From JBGAPH01 sp046349955 (GTDB lineage: Bacteria > Planctomycetota > Planctomycetia > Pirellulales > JBGAPH01): 64,000 nucleotides of DNA. The number at the start of each line of letters is the position of its first letter. Positions within the stretch are counted from its first letter, which is position 1. Location: NCBI GenBank assembly GCA_046349955.1, contig JAXMBI010000016.1, positions 62,001 through 126,000 on the forward strand, in the 5' to 3' direction. The translations under genes were made by a program, and so were the position numbers. This document shows positions 27,015 to 36,851 of the stretch, in pieces. Below the pieces are notes generated by a model. The model was not told the origin of the DNA and made no database searches. It saw nothing but the letters and a program-made list of their open reading frames with translations.

Positions 27015-27542
27015 TCACCGGCGGTACCGCATGGCCCGAACTCCCAGCAGTCCGGCCCCGGCCAGGGCGGCGAGCACGAAGGTGGAGGGCTCGGGGACGA
27101 TGTCGCCGAACTGGGAGGAACCTCCGAGCTTGTAAAAAAACCCGTCGGCTCCTACCGTTCCTCTTTGGCCATCCAGGAAGGGCTTGCCGATGTAAAACTT
27201 CGCGCCGCCCAGCAGCGTGCCGGCGCCGCCAAGGTTGAGTTCGGCCAAGTTGCCGGGACCGGGATTAGCTTCACCAAAGGTAAGGCCGCCGGGCCCCAGA
27301 GCGGCGATTACCTCGGCGATCTCTCCGCCGGCAACGTAGTCGGCAATGCTCTTCCAACCCACGGGATCGAGCCGGTTGGTCTCGGACGCAATCTGGTAGC
27401 CATCGAAGGAAATAGGTCCGCCCGTTGTGTTCTGAAGATACGCCGAGCCGTCTGGGTCGACCCAAATCTGTAAATCGGACGCCGCCGCCGTCCCCCGGGC
27501 GCTCATCGCGATAACCGCCGCCAACAACGCTCGCCTAATCAT
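27015..27542 (-). CDS. PEP-CTERM sorting-domain protein (small)
   Basis: A 175-residue exported protein: a signal peptide (MIRRALLAAVIAMSARGTAAA), a beta-rich body of about 125 residues (LQIWVDPDGSAYLQNTTGGP) and a C-terminal VPEPSTFVLAALAGAGLLGVRAMRYRR, which is the PEP motif, membrane helix and basic cluster recognised by exosortase. It is processed and probably displayed at the envelope. Exosortase genes are not in the window. The body resembles the small PEP-CTERM proteins that planctomycetes carry in large numbers. Confidence 0.9.
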   Translation of the reverse strand: MIRRALLAAVIAMSARGTAAASDLQIWVDPDGSAYLQNTTGGPISFDGYQIASETNRLDPVGWKSIADYVAGGEIAEVIAALGPGGLTFGEANPGPGNLAELNLGGAGTLLGGAKFYIGKPFLDGQRGTVGADGFFYKLGGSSQFGDIVPEPSTFVLAALAGAGLLGVRAMRYRR

Positions 27543-27769
27543 CGTTGCACCCTTGCCGCATGAGCCCCATGCCCAGCCCGATTATCGGCCGCCACGACAA
27601 CGGCCGCAACGATCTGGCAGGCCCCACACTCTGCCGGGCCGCTGCCCCGTGGTATGCTGCCGTCGATGCCTCTCCCCCGCCGCCTCCGCTCGTTCTCGCT
27701 CCGCACGCTGATGCGATTCTTGCTCATTTCTCCCGTCCGAACAGTTGGTGGAGCGGAAGGGGCTCGCCG

Positions 27770-27892
27770 TCAGCGTCGACGAAGCATGGCCGCCACGGCG
27801 GCCCCCAAGCCGACAACGAGCGCGGCCAGGATGATGGCGAGCACGGGGCCCACATACATTTGCGGCACTGGGTACATGCGAGCGAGCAGCAT
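27770..27892 (-). CDS. Possible 40-residue membrane peptide
   Basis: A short frame MLLARMYPVPQMYVGPVLAI... with one clear transmembrane helix (about residues 14-36) and an arginine terminus (MLRRR). It may be a real small protein or the remnant of a longer membrane gene, since the frame is closed by a stop about 38 codons upstream of this ATG. The surrounding gap 27543-28276 otherwise shows only the inverted repeat at 28108-28238. Confidence 0.25.
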   Translation of the reverse strand: MLLARMYPVPQMYVGPVLAIILAALVVGLGAAVAAMLRRR

Positions 27893-28107
27893 GGCGATGG
27901 CAGCCAGGGAAAAGAGCCGCGGCCGTGCGGCTTTGGCAAGACTCTCCGACCGCGACTCCGCCCCGAAGGGCTAGGAGGCAGCGTATCAGAGCTGATCGGC
28001 CGTTCAAGCGGGACCGGCTGTCAGACCGCTGAGCCGACGCCGGGACCCGGCGTCTGTTTTCGTTTCCCGGCTAGGCTGCGTCACAGTTTGTTTTCGGGTT
28101 GTGCCAC

Positions 28108-28238
28108 ACTAGCAGCGCGAGCAAGGGACGGGAGCGCCCGACGGGCGCGCTGGCCGAAAATGCTGTCCGGCCCGTGCAGGGCTCCGCAAGGCTCGACCAG
28201 GGAAACGTGGCTCTTCCTTGCTCGCGCTGCGGGCTAGT
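28108..28238. repeat. Long-span inverted repeat
   Basis: Arm 1 (28108-28126, ACTAGCAGCGCGAGCAAGG) and arm 2 (28216-28238, CCTTGCTCGCGCTGCGGGCTAGT) are reverse complements apart from a four-base length difference near ACTAGC. They enclose 89 bases. This is the kind of paired intergenic palindrome often seen in planctomycete genomes. Confidence 0.6.
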
Positions 28239-28276
28239 AGCGGAGGGCCACCCGAGCTTCTAGCTGTGAGGCTGCA

Positions 28277-28462
28277 CTAGGCCGCGTCTTCGCCCTCGGC
28301 CCGATCAAGGGCTCTCATTGCGGTCCGAAGCTGGGCGGCCAGCTTTCGCACCTGCCGGACCTTTTCAACTAACTCCGGGTCACCCTGGCCAGTTGCCCGG
28401 CGCAGGCGTTCCAGGCAGGCGTCGAGTGCGGACAAGCGTTCGTAGGCTTCGGGGGGAATCAT
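28277..28462 (-). CDS. Small helical hypothetical protein
   Basis: A 61-residue, wholly helical, charged protein (MIPPEAYERLSALDACLERL... KVRQVRKLAAQLRTAM) with heptad-like spacing, suggesting a short coiled coil. No family known. It stands alone between the inverted repeat and a 549-base gap (28463-29011) in which I see no gene; that gap contains one faint inverted repeat of TTTCCAG type. Confidence 0.4.
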   Translation of the reverse strand: MIPPEAYERLSALDACLERLRRATGQGDPELVEKVRQVRKLAAQLRTAMRALDRAEGEDAA

Positions 28463-29011
28463 AGGCGTCTCGTCGTTGGGGGCCGCTACGATAGCGGCTG
28501 TGCCTTCCCCAAGGCAACGCCAAGCTACAACGGCCTCGCCACGGGTCCCTTCCGACCCGCAGAGAGGCCGATTTATTTACGTGGGCCATTGAACCAGCGA
28601 GCGCAGGGCCCAAGAGACGCAGTCCCGAACCTGGAGTTTGGGCACAGCCGAGCGCGGAACTTCGCGCCTTTCCAGGGCACTTGCGGTCAGCCTTGTGTTA
28701 GACCGAAATCGATCACTCGCCAGCACACGATTTGCGCGCATAGCATTTGCCCACTGTGTTTCTGCAATAAATACGAGGCCCAAACTCTGGAAAGGCGGTT
28801 CGCCACCGACTATGATCCGCGCCAGGGTCAGCAAGCATCCTTGCTGCCGCTCGCGTGACGGAAGCGCCTTCCGCAGCCTCGCCCGCTGGCAGCCACACTT
28901 CGGTGGAGTTGCCACATGGACGTCTCTCACAGGCACAAGGGCGTTTTGGGCGTTGGCTCGGCTCGAGCAAATCACTCCGGCTGCCGACAACTTTCTCCGG
29001 GCCTTGCCGCG

Positions 29012-30187
29012 ATGCGGTTCGTCGCGGCATTGTTTGTGGCCTGGGTGGCCACGGGCCACCTTCTTTGTGGGGCGGTCGAAGTTCCGTTCCCCACCAACGT
29101 GCTCTGCACGAAGGAAGTGCTGAAAGAGGCCGAGAAGAACAAGATGCTCGTCGCCGTCCCCGGCAAGGCGGGCGAAAAGGGACACTTGCAGGGGCAGCTC
29201 GTCGACAGCAAGGGCAACATGATCGAGGTCTGGTGCCTGCAGGCCAACAACGACCACGGCGGGCCTGATCTGGGCTACTTGTACACCCCCAAGGGCGGGA
29301 AGAGCGTGTGGGTCGGAGCCTGCTCGCTTGTCGATGGGCAGAATCACTTTTGGCTCTCCTACGACAAGTTGGTCGGCGCAAAGGTGAACGGAGTGCCCAC
29401 GGTCATCGTCGAAGAGTTCAAGGGGTTCCGCTGGCACAACTTTCAGGCGGACGACGGCAAGAACAACAAGAAGGTCGACTACGAGTACAAGTACACCGTC
29501 GCCGGGGACAAGCTCGCCATCTCGCGCACGGAAGGGACTTGGGTGAATTCGGCGGTCTTTCCGTTCCCGCGAATCTACCAGAGCACCGTAAAAGAGACCG
29601 AGAAGAACGGCCCGACCAAGGCGCCCGAGCAGTTCAAGGATCTCAAGCTCAACGGCACGCAGATCACCCTAGGCGACATCGACAACACCAAGGCGATCCA
29701 GGGTTTGGCGGCGGTCTATGATGCCGTTTCACCTCAGGGACTTCTCCAATACTCGCTTCTGGCTCAGGCGCTGAGCGGCAGCGGAGTTCCCAACGATCCC
29801 TTCACCGGCCTCGTAACGACGGTCGATCCGGGAGACGTGTTCTCCATCGCGGGCGCTGGAATTCACGATCCCGTGGTGTCGGGGTTGGCAGCTCAGGAAG
29901 GATGGGTTTTGGCGGGGCTCGATGAGAACATGGTCTCCTTTCGCTACGACGGACTGACGCAACTCGTGCTGCAGCCCGGATCAGCCATCGACGGCTTCCG
30001 CTTCGCCAGCGAGGCCCCCCTGGGGGACGTGACCTGGGGCGTGGCCAGCCAGAGCGAGTTCGGCGGCTACTTCAGCCACACGACAGGTGCGGTTCCAGAA
30101 CCGAGCTCCGTCGTGTTGCTGACGGTAGCCGTCGTGACGCTGATCGCTCTCAGGCTGCGGCCGAGTCGGTCCCGGCGCGCGAGCTAA
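29012..30187 (+). CDS. PEP-CTERM sorting-domain protein (391 residues)
   Basis: An exported protein with a signal peptide (MRFVAALFVAWVATGHLLCGA), an unusual lysine/asparagine-rich front domain (about residues 25-250: CTKEVLKEAEKNKMLVAVPG, RWHNFQADDGKNNKKVDYEY), a second beta-rich domain (about 255-360) and the C-terminal VPEPSSVVLLTVAVVTLIAL plus basic tail. The front domain has a lysine-heavy composition unlike the neighbours, so this may be a fusion of two origins. ATG 29012 gives the signal peptide; the in-frame upstream ATG 28916 would hide it. Confidence 0.82.
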   Translation: MRFVAALFVAWVATGHLLCGAVEVPFPTNVLCTKEVLKEAEKNKMLVAVPGKAGEKGHLQGQLVDSKGNMIEVWCLQANNDHGGPDLGYLYTPKGGKSVWVGACSLVDGQNHFWLSYDKLVGAKVNGVPTVIVEEFKGFRWHNFQADDGKNNKKVDYEYKYTVAGDKLAISRTEGTWVNSAVFPFPRIYQSTVKETEKNGPTKAPEQFKDLKLNGTQITLGDIDNTKAIQGLAAVYDAVSPQGLLQYSLLAQALSGSGVPNDPFTGLVTTVDPGDVFSIAGAGIHDPVVSGLAAQEGWVLAGLDENMVSFRYDGLTQLVLQPGSAIDGFRFASEAPLGDVTWGVASQSEFGGYFSHTTGAVPEPSSVVLLTVAVVTLIALRLRPSRSRRAS

Positions 30188-30422
30188 ACCAAACCAGCGA
30201 CGAAGAGGAACCGAGCCCGTAGCAGACCTTTGCGCACGCGATTTGATGCATCGACGGCAACACCGCCGCCGCTGTTCGTTGTTCACTCCAGGAACGCTCT
30301 TCTCTCTGCCACTCACCAGGCGCTCGGCGTGTCTCCGCGTCCCCCGGCGCACCACCGAGTTTGGCTACACTTTGGCTGCATTTGCGACGCAAAGCGATTG
30401 CGTGCGTCGATGACCGCGCAAG

Positions 30423-30451
30423 AAAAAGGCCACGCAACCGTTTGCGTGGCC
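30423..30451 (-). terminator. Terminator of tRNA-Ser
   Basis: A perfect 10-bp stem GGCCACGCAA/TTGCGTGGCC (30428-30437 with 30442-30451) is followed on the minus strand by TTTTT. It lies 15 bases beyond the 3' end of tRNA-Ser. The rest of 30188-30465 holds nothing else that I can support. Confidence 0.8.
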
Positions 30452-30465
30452 CAGCGTTACGCGAG

Positions 30466-30547
30466 CGGAGGGCACGGGACTCGAACCCGCAAGTCCTTTC
30501 GGACCACCACATTTCCAGTGTGGCCGCTAGCCATTCGCTTACCCTCC
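30466..30547 (-). tRNA. tRNA-Ser (anticodon GGA)
   Basis: On the minus strand, the acceptor GGAGGGT pairs with GCCCTCC (a G-T pair included). The anticodon arm is CCACA-CTGGAAA-TGTGG with anticodon GGA, the variable arm is GTCC-GAAA-GGAC, and the T arm contains GCGGG-TTCGAGT-CCCGT. CCA is not encoded. A TAGAAT box (30558-30563, minus) just upstream may be its -10 element. It reads serine UCC/UCU codons. Confidence 0.93.
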
Positions 30548-30738
30548 GAAGGCTCCAATTCTAAGGTACGCCGCGTGCCGGCGGAACTCCCGTCGCAGCC
30601 TGGGCTGCCCGACGGCCCAAGAGACGCCGTGACCTATGGTTAAGTGGGCCACCGGGGGGTGGTTCCCCGCGCGGGCTGGGCGTCCCAGCCCAGCCGGGCG
30701 ATCCGCATTTGCCGCTCCGCCAGAAAAGCCAGGCTTCC

Positions 30739-31860
30739 ATGCAAATCCGCGTCTTACGCACTGCCGGCGAAATCCGTGCGGCCGCCCCCGCCTGGGATGC
30801 TCTGTGGGCACGCAGCGAAGTGCTTGTGCCGACGGCGCGGGCCGAATTCGTGGCGCTGTGGCTCGAACGGTTTGCGCCCGACCAGCCGACCGCGGCCGTG
30901 CTCGTCGAACACCAGGGGCGGGCCGTGGCGGCGCTGCCGCTCGTGGAACAGCGCTGGAGCCGATTCGTGCAGGCTGGCGGGCTGCCGACCAATCCTTGGG
31001 CCTCGCACGGCGACCTGCTGCTCGACCCGACGGCCGGCCCCGAGGCGATCGACGCGCTCGTGACCGCCGTCGGTCGCGACACGCCTTGGCCCCTGTTTCA
31101 CTTCAACCCCATCGCGCTCGAAACGCCGCGCTGGCAGGCCTTCGCCGCGGCCGCAGGCCAGGCCGGCTGGTCGCTGCATCAGCAGGCCCGCTGGCGCACC
31201 GGAGTCGTGCGGATCGCAGGAAGCTGGGCCGACTACGAAGCCTCGCTGGGGCGCGAGCATCGCCGCAATCGCAAACGCAACGCACAAACGCTCGACAAGG
31301 CCGGAGGCGGGCAGTTCGAGCTGCGCACCGAGTTCACGGCCAGCGAAGCAGCCGCGCTCGTGCGCGAGGGGTTCGAGGTCGAGGACCGGAGCTGGAAAGG
31401 CGCCGCCGGCTCCTCGGTGCTGCGCTCGTCAGGCATGCTCGAGTTTTTCACCCGCTCGGCGCTGACGGCCGTCGACGCCGGCTGCTTGGAACTGGCGTTC
31501 TTGCGGCACGCCGGGCAGCCGATCGCCTTTGCCTATGGCTGGCGCGCCAAGGAAACTCACTTCTTGCCGAAGGTGGGGTACGATGAGAACTACAAGCAGT
31601 TCGGACCCGGTCAGTTGCTCGTGATGCGCTGGCTCGAAGCGCTGTTCGCTTCCGGCGAGCCGCAAACGCTCGACTTCTGGGGCGAACTGGCGCCTTGGAC
31701 CGAGAGCTGGAGCAACGACAGCTACGCTGTGGGGCGCATCGTGGCCGCCGGGCCAAGCCCCCTGGGCCGCTCGCTCGTCTACGCCTACGAGAACTGGCGT
31801 CCGCGGCTCAAGAAGCTGCGCGACTATTTGCGCGGTGAAAAGACAGCGGCGCAGGGCTGA
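30739..31860 (+). CDS. GNAT / BioF2-like acetyltransferase domain protein
   Basis: A 373-residue cytosolic protein of the CelD/BioF2 (FemAB-like) acetyltransferase group: MQIRVLRTAGEIRAAAPAWDALW at the start, a central LGREHRRNRKRNAQTLDKAG (about residues 175-194), and the C-terminal GNAT core LAFLRHAGQPIAFAYGWRAKETHFLPKVGYDENYKQFGPGQLLVM (about 255-300). Such proteins often serve in exopolysaccharide or cell-wall related acylation. ATG 30739 is the family-like start. The neighbours give no pathway context. Confidence 0.82.
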   Translation: MQIRVLRTAGEIRAAAPAWDALWARSEVLVPTARAEFVALWLERFAPDQPTAAVLVEHQGRAVAALPLVEQRWSRFVQAGGLPTNPWASHGDLLLDPTAGPEAIDALVTAVGRDTPWPLFHFNPIALETPRWQAFAAAAGQAGWSLHQQARWRTGVVRIAGSWADYEASLGREHRRNRKRNAQTLDKAGGGQFELRTEFTASEAAALVREGFEVEDRSWKGAAGSSVLRSSGMLEFFTRSALTAVDAGCLELAFLRHAGQPIAFAYGWRAKETHFLPKVGYDENYKQFGPGQLLVMRWLEALFASGEPQTLDFWGELAPWTESWSNDSYAVGRIVAAGPSPLGRSLVYAYENWRPRLKKLRDYLRGEKTAAQG

Positions 31861-31956
31861 GGACGCTCGACCGTCACAGTGGTTTGCCGGCGCGTGGGTC
31901 GAGCGCCGCTGGTTGCTGGTGCAGCGGCGACCGTCCGCTATCCCTGTCTCTTGCCG

Positions 31957-32610
31957 CTAAGTGAGCCACGGATTGAATTGCCGTTCCTCGCCCACCGTGG
32001 TGGCGGGGCCGTGGCCGGGCAGGACGATCGTGTCGTCCGGGAGCACGAAGAGCTTCTCGCGGATGCTCCGCAGCAGTTGTTCGTGGTCGCCGTCGTAGAA
32101 GTCGGTGCGGCCAATGCTGCCGGCGAACAGCACGTCGCCTCCAAAGACGACCATCGGCCGTTCCTTGCGTGCGATGAACACCACGTGCCCCGACGAATGC
32201 CCCGGAGTTTCGGCCACATCGAGCTCGAACCCGGCCAGCCGCAACGTGTCTCCCTCGCGAACGACCTCATCCGCGGGAGGGCTTACGAGCCGCACTCCGA
32301 AACCCGCGGAGAGGTTTTTCTGTGGATCGGTCAGCTTCTCGGCGTCTCCAGCGCCGATGATGATCGGCGCCGCCGGCCAGCGTTCCTTGAGCCTGCGGTT
32401 GCCGCCAATGTGGTCGCTGTGCCCATGGGTGATGAGCAGGGCGGCCGGCTCGAGACCCCGCTCGTCGAGCGCCTCGAGAATGGCCCGCGTATCGAAGCCG
32501 GGATCGATCACCAAACAATCGCTGCGGCCTGGGCGCCAAGCGATGAACGTGTTCTGCTCGAAAGGCGCCGAGACGACGGTCTCGAGCAAAATGGCGGGCT
32601 CGGAGGGCAT
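31957..32610 (-). CDS. MBL-fold metallohydrolase, glyoxalase II-like
   Basis: A 217-residue cytosolic protein with the metallo-beta-lactamase set: LVIDPGFDTRAILEALD, the metal site LITHGHSDHIGGNRRL (about residues 59-74), ETPGHSSGHVVFIA (about 133-146), VVFGGDVLFAGSIGRTDF and a final VLPGHGPATTVGEER. The order matches the GloB-like thioester hydrolases (YcbL type), which cleave S-lactoylglutathione or related thioesters. It is probably a housekeeping hydrolase, monocistronic. Confidence 0.9.
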   Translation of the reverse strand: MPSEPAILLETVVSAPFEQNTFIAWRPGRSDCLVIDPGFDTRAILEALDERGLEPAALLITHGHSDHIGGNRRLKERWPAAPIIIGAGDAEKLTDPQKNLSAGFGVRLVSPPADEVVREGDTLRLAGFELDVAETPGHSSGHVVFIARKERPMVVFGGDVLFAGSIGRTDFYDGDHEQLLRSIREKLFVLPDDTIVLPGHGPATTVGEERQFNPWLT

Positions 32611-32699
32611 GACAGTTTCAGCAATTCAAAACGTCGTGGGCGGCTTGGCATTCGGCGCAGGGAGTTTGCCGGCTACGGCGGAGTGCGGGCGACGCCTGC

Positions 32700-34373
<1,674 letters not shown>

Positions 34374-34404
34374 GGGGGCTGACTGCTCCGGAAGCGCGAA
34401 AGCG

Positions 34405-34452
34405 AAAACGGCCGGAGGCAACGCCGCCGGCCGGAGGGGAAGCCCGATTATA
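34405..34452 (-). promoter_or_regulatory. ettA promoter -10 box and leader hairpin
   Basis: On the minus strand, TATAAT (34452-34447) is followed at the expected start-site distance by a GC-rich hairpin CGGCCGG...CCGGCCG and then TTTTC, ending some 30 bases before the ettA ATG. The order promoter, hairpin, T run, gene is that of a short transcriptional attenuator, although the T run is weak. No clear -35 box was found. Confidence 0.45.
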
Positions 34453-34614
34453 CCGGCGGGCGGGGAGGTTGGGCAGGCGAACTGGGGAGCTTGCTAGTTC
34501 AACGGTCGGAGCGGGCGATTGAGGTGAATCTCGTTTGGCGTTTCAAAAAGCGTGGTAAGGGGTCGCCCCCCGCGGCGAGAAGGGCGCCTCTGTTCCTCCA
34601 CCATCTGCTTGCGT

Positions 34615-34631
34615 CATAATGGGTTGACCCA
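34615..34631 (+). promoter_or_regulatory. ParDE promoter -10 and operator palindrome
   Basis: CATAAT (34615-34620) is a plausible -10, and it overlaps the perfect palindrome TGGGT-TG-ACCCA (34620-34631). The palindrome lies 25 bases upstream of the antitoxin ATG, the usual place for autorepression by a ParD-type ribbon-helix-helix protein. Confidence 0.5.
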
Positions 34632-34656
34632 ATCGATTCTCGCGGGAGCTTGTTCG

Positions 34657-34905
34657 ATGACCAGTGTTTCACTTCCCTCTGAACTGACGGCATATCTTAA
34701 CCAGGAAGTCGCGAGCGGTCGCTATGCTAGCCCCAGCGACGTGGTGGTCGAGGCCGTACGCATGCATCGGGAGATCCGCGATCAATACGAGCAACTCCGC
34801 GCGCAAGTCCAAGAAGCGGTCGCGCAGGCCGACCGAGGTGAACTTCGGCCGCTCGACGTCGAGTGGATCAAGGCTGAGGGACGAAGACGACTGAGTGGCG
34901 GCTGA
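34657..34905 (+). CDS. parD: ParD-like type II antitoxin
   Basis: An 82-residue protein. The N-terminus MTSVSLPSELTAYLNQEVASGRYASPSDVVVEAVRMHRE is a ribbon-helix-helix DNA-binding unit of the ParD/CopG type; the C-terminal half (YEQLRAQVQEAVAQADRGE) is the helical toxin-binding tail. It neutralises the ParE toxin that follows and should repress its own promoter. Its stop TGA shares a base with the toxin start (TGATG). Confidence 0.85.
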   Translation: MTSVSLPSELTAYLNQEVASGRYASPSDVVVEAVRMHREIRDQYEQLRAQVQEAVAQADRGELRPLDVEWIKAEGRRRLSGG

Positions 34906-35219
34906 TGTCGAACGTGCTGTTCGTCGCGATCGCCGAAGCGTCCCTACTCGAAGCCTGGGCGCACGTGGCGGCGAACAATGCGTCCGCCGCCGATCGTCTC
35001 GTGGATGCCATTCATGCAACCTGCGAGCGATTGGCGATATTTCCCGAGATGGGACAAGCTCGGAGCGACCTGGCGCCTCGGATCAGGCAGTTTACCGTTC
35101 GCGACTACTTGCTGGTCTATCGACCGTGCGACGGCGGCATCGAAGTACTGCTTGTCGCCCACGGCGCCCGTGACGTAGACCGAGCATTTCGCACCCTCAT
35201 TCTCGGGCTGCCTAGCTAG
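34905..35219 (+). CDS. parE: ParE-like type II toxin
   Basis: A 104-residue RelE/ParE-fold toxin: AEASLLEAWAHVAANNASAADRLVDAI (the two opening helices), CERLAIFPEMGQARSDLAPRIRQF (the conserved FPxMGxxRxDL) and the strand YLLVYRPCDGGIEVLLVAHGARDVDRAF. ParE members poison DNA gyrase; RelE relatives cut mRNA, and the sequence fits ParE better. Co-translated with the antitoxin. Confidence 0.85.
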   Translation: MSNVLFVAIAEASLLEAWAHVAANNASAADRLVDAIHATCERLAIFPEMGQARSDLAPRIRQFTVRDYLLVYRPCDGGIEVLLVAHGARDVDRAFRTLILGLPS

Positions 35220-35308
35220 CCCGATTGCACGCCCCGCCCCCATGGGTCAAACTGGCCGCGGGCAGGACGCGCGTCTTGCCCCGTTCCCCTCCCAGCCGCC
35301 GCTTGCCC

Positions 35309-36157
35309 GTGTCCCACGCCTCGATCCAAGAAATCGTTTGTGTGTTCGGCCAGCCCGTGGCCGGCAATCCCACCCAGTACATGATGGAGAAGGCGTTCGT
35401 CGACGCCGGGCTCGACTGGCGCTACCTCACCCTCGAGGTGGCGCCCGCCGACCTGGCAGACGCCGTACGGGGGATGCGGGCGATGGGCTTCCGCGGCGGC
35501 AATCTGACCGTGCCGCACAAGGTGGCCGTGCTGCCGCTGCTCGATGGGCTGAGCCCGGCCGCCGAGCTGATGGGCGCGGTGAACACGATTCACCGCCAGG
35601 ATGGGAAACTGCTCGGCGAGAACACCGACGGCAAGGGCTTCGTCGAGTCGCTGCGCGGCGTCACCGATCCGGCCGGCAAGAAGATCGTCGTGCTCGGGGC
35701 GGGCGGCGCAGCGCGGGCCATTGCGGTGGAGTTGGCGCTGGCTGGGGCCGCGGAGCTAACGATCGTCAACCGCTCGGCCGAACGGGGCGAGGCGCTGGTC
35801 GCGGTGCTCCGCGACAAACTGCAGGCCGCTGCCCTCTACGCTCCTTGGACGGGCGAATACCAAGCGCCCGAAGCCGCCGATGTGATCGTGAACGCCACCT
35901 CCGTGGGGCTCAACGCGCCGCAAGCCCGCGTGCCGGTCGCGGCAGCGAGCCTACTCAAGCACCATGTGGTGGCCGACGTCGTCTTCAACCCGGCACAAAC
36001 GCGGTTCCTGCGCGAAGCCCAAGATCGCGGCTGCACCACGCTCGACGGCCTGGGCATGCTGGTGAACCAGGCCGTGCTGGCGTTTCGCCTCTGGACGGGG
36101 CGCGAGCCGAACGCCGGCCTGATGCGCGACGCCGTGGAAGAATTCTTGGGCGTGTAG
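35309..36157 (+). CDS. aroE: Shikimate dehydrogenase (variant substrate loop)
   Basis: A 282-residue enzyme that reduces 3-dehydroshikimate to shikimate with NADPH in aromatic amino-acid synthesis. Seen: NLTVPHKVAVLPLLD with the catalytic Lys (about 65), GAVNTI (about 86-91), LGENTDGKGFVESL with the catalytic Asp (about 102), the Rossmann loop VLGAGGAARAIAVELALAG (about 125-143), NRSAERGEAL, and LGMLVNQAVLAFRLWTG near the end. The N-terminal substrate loop is GQPVAGNPTQYM, without the usual two serines (HSxSPxMHN). The start is GTG at 35309; an in-frame ATG at 35225 would add a proline-rich tail. Confidence 0.85.
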   Translation: MSHASIQEIVCVFGQPVAGNPTQYMMEKAFVDAGLDWRYLTLEVAPADLADAVRGMRAMGFRGGNLTVPHKVAVLPLLDGLSPAAELMGAVNTIHRQDGKLLGENTDGKGFVESLRGVTDPAGKKIVVLGAGGAARAIAVELALAGAAELTIVNRSAERGEALVAVLRDKLQAAALYAPWTGEYQAPEAADVIVNATSVGLNAPQARVPVAAASLLKHHVVADVVFNPAQTRFLREAQDRGCTTLDGLGMLVNQAVLAFRLWTGREPNAGLMRDAVEEFLGV

Positions 36158-36182
36158 TCTCGCGAGCCACGCTCCGAGCGAG

Positions 36183-36203
36183 CGGCGGGGTTCACCCCCG
36201 CCG
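36183..36203. terminator. Hairpin between convergent genes
   Basis: CGGCGGGG/CCCCGCCG (36183-36190 with 36196-36203), a 5-base loop and no T run. It lies between the converging aroE and the gene at 36239 and may stabilise or end both transcripts. Confidence 0.4.
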
Positions 36204-36238
36204 TCTGCAACCGAGCTTGGATCATCCCCGCGAACAGC

Positions 36239-36718
36239 CTAAGCGACCGCCACGGCCGCGAAGTCAGCCACCAGCCGCAGCAGCACTTCGTGGGTCAGGT
36301 GCGCCGAGATGACGCGGCGGCTCTGCCCTGGGGCCTTGGCATAGCGCAAGAGGCCGATCTCGCCGCCGCGGCGCACGAGCAACTCGTAATAGCTCGTGCC
36401 ATCGTCGTCTTTCTGTGGCTGTGTGGAACGCATTTGCAGCGTGCAGCTATCGGCGTCGATTTCCACTGCGCCGATCGGCTCGAGCAGGTAGGTGAGCCGG
36501 CTCGTGAGCGCCTCGCTCAGCTTGCGCAGCCGCGCGACATCGGCATTGGCCAGCCGGTCCGTATGGAGCGTGAAGCGGCGGACCGCGCAGGCCAGCCGGT
36601 CGCACTCATCAAGCTCGGCCAGCAGCCGGCTGCCGCCGTCGGTGATCTCGAGCGACTGGGGCCCCACGACGCCGGCCAGCGCGGCCAGCTTGGCTTTCAA
36701 TTCGTCTCGCATGCTCAT
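36239..36718 (-). CDS. Hypothetical cytosolic protein
   Basis: A 159-residue protein, helical in its first half (MSMRDELKAKLAALAG, LADVARLRKLSEALTSRL-like text) and strand-rich in the second (AVEIDADSCTLQMRS, GTSYYELLVRRGGEIGLLRY). No signal peptide or known catalytic motif. I do not recognise the family; it appears planctomycete-like in composition. It lies downstream of the spoVR gene on the same strand, 133 bases away. Confidence 0.6.
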   Translation of the reverse strand: MSMRDELKAKLAALAGVVGPQSLEITDGGSRLLAELDECDRLACAVRRFTLHTDRLANADVARLRKLSEALTSRLTYLLEPIGAVEIDADSCTLQMRSTQPQKDDDGTSYYELLVRRGGEIGLLRYAKAPGQSRRVISAHLTHEVLLRLVADFAAVAVA

Positions 36719-36851
36719 GGCGAAGCGCCTCTTCCTGGAGACCGCCTGCCGCGGGCCGCCGTCCGTCGTTTCCGAACGCCGGCTGCCGCCGACCCTGCGG
36801 CTAGATCTCCTGTGCCCTTTAAGATTTCATCGTTGCCGAAACCCAGAAAAA

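Noticed and set aside
27545..28237. A 230-codon plus-strand frame after the PEP-CTERM gene
   Set aside because: It runs through the inverted repeat at 28108-28238 and has no recognisable segment.
28577..29437. A 286-codon minus-strand frame upstream of the PEP-CTERM gene
   Set aside because: It overlaps the signal peptide region of a good gene and has no coherent domain, so I left 28463-29011 as non-coding.
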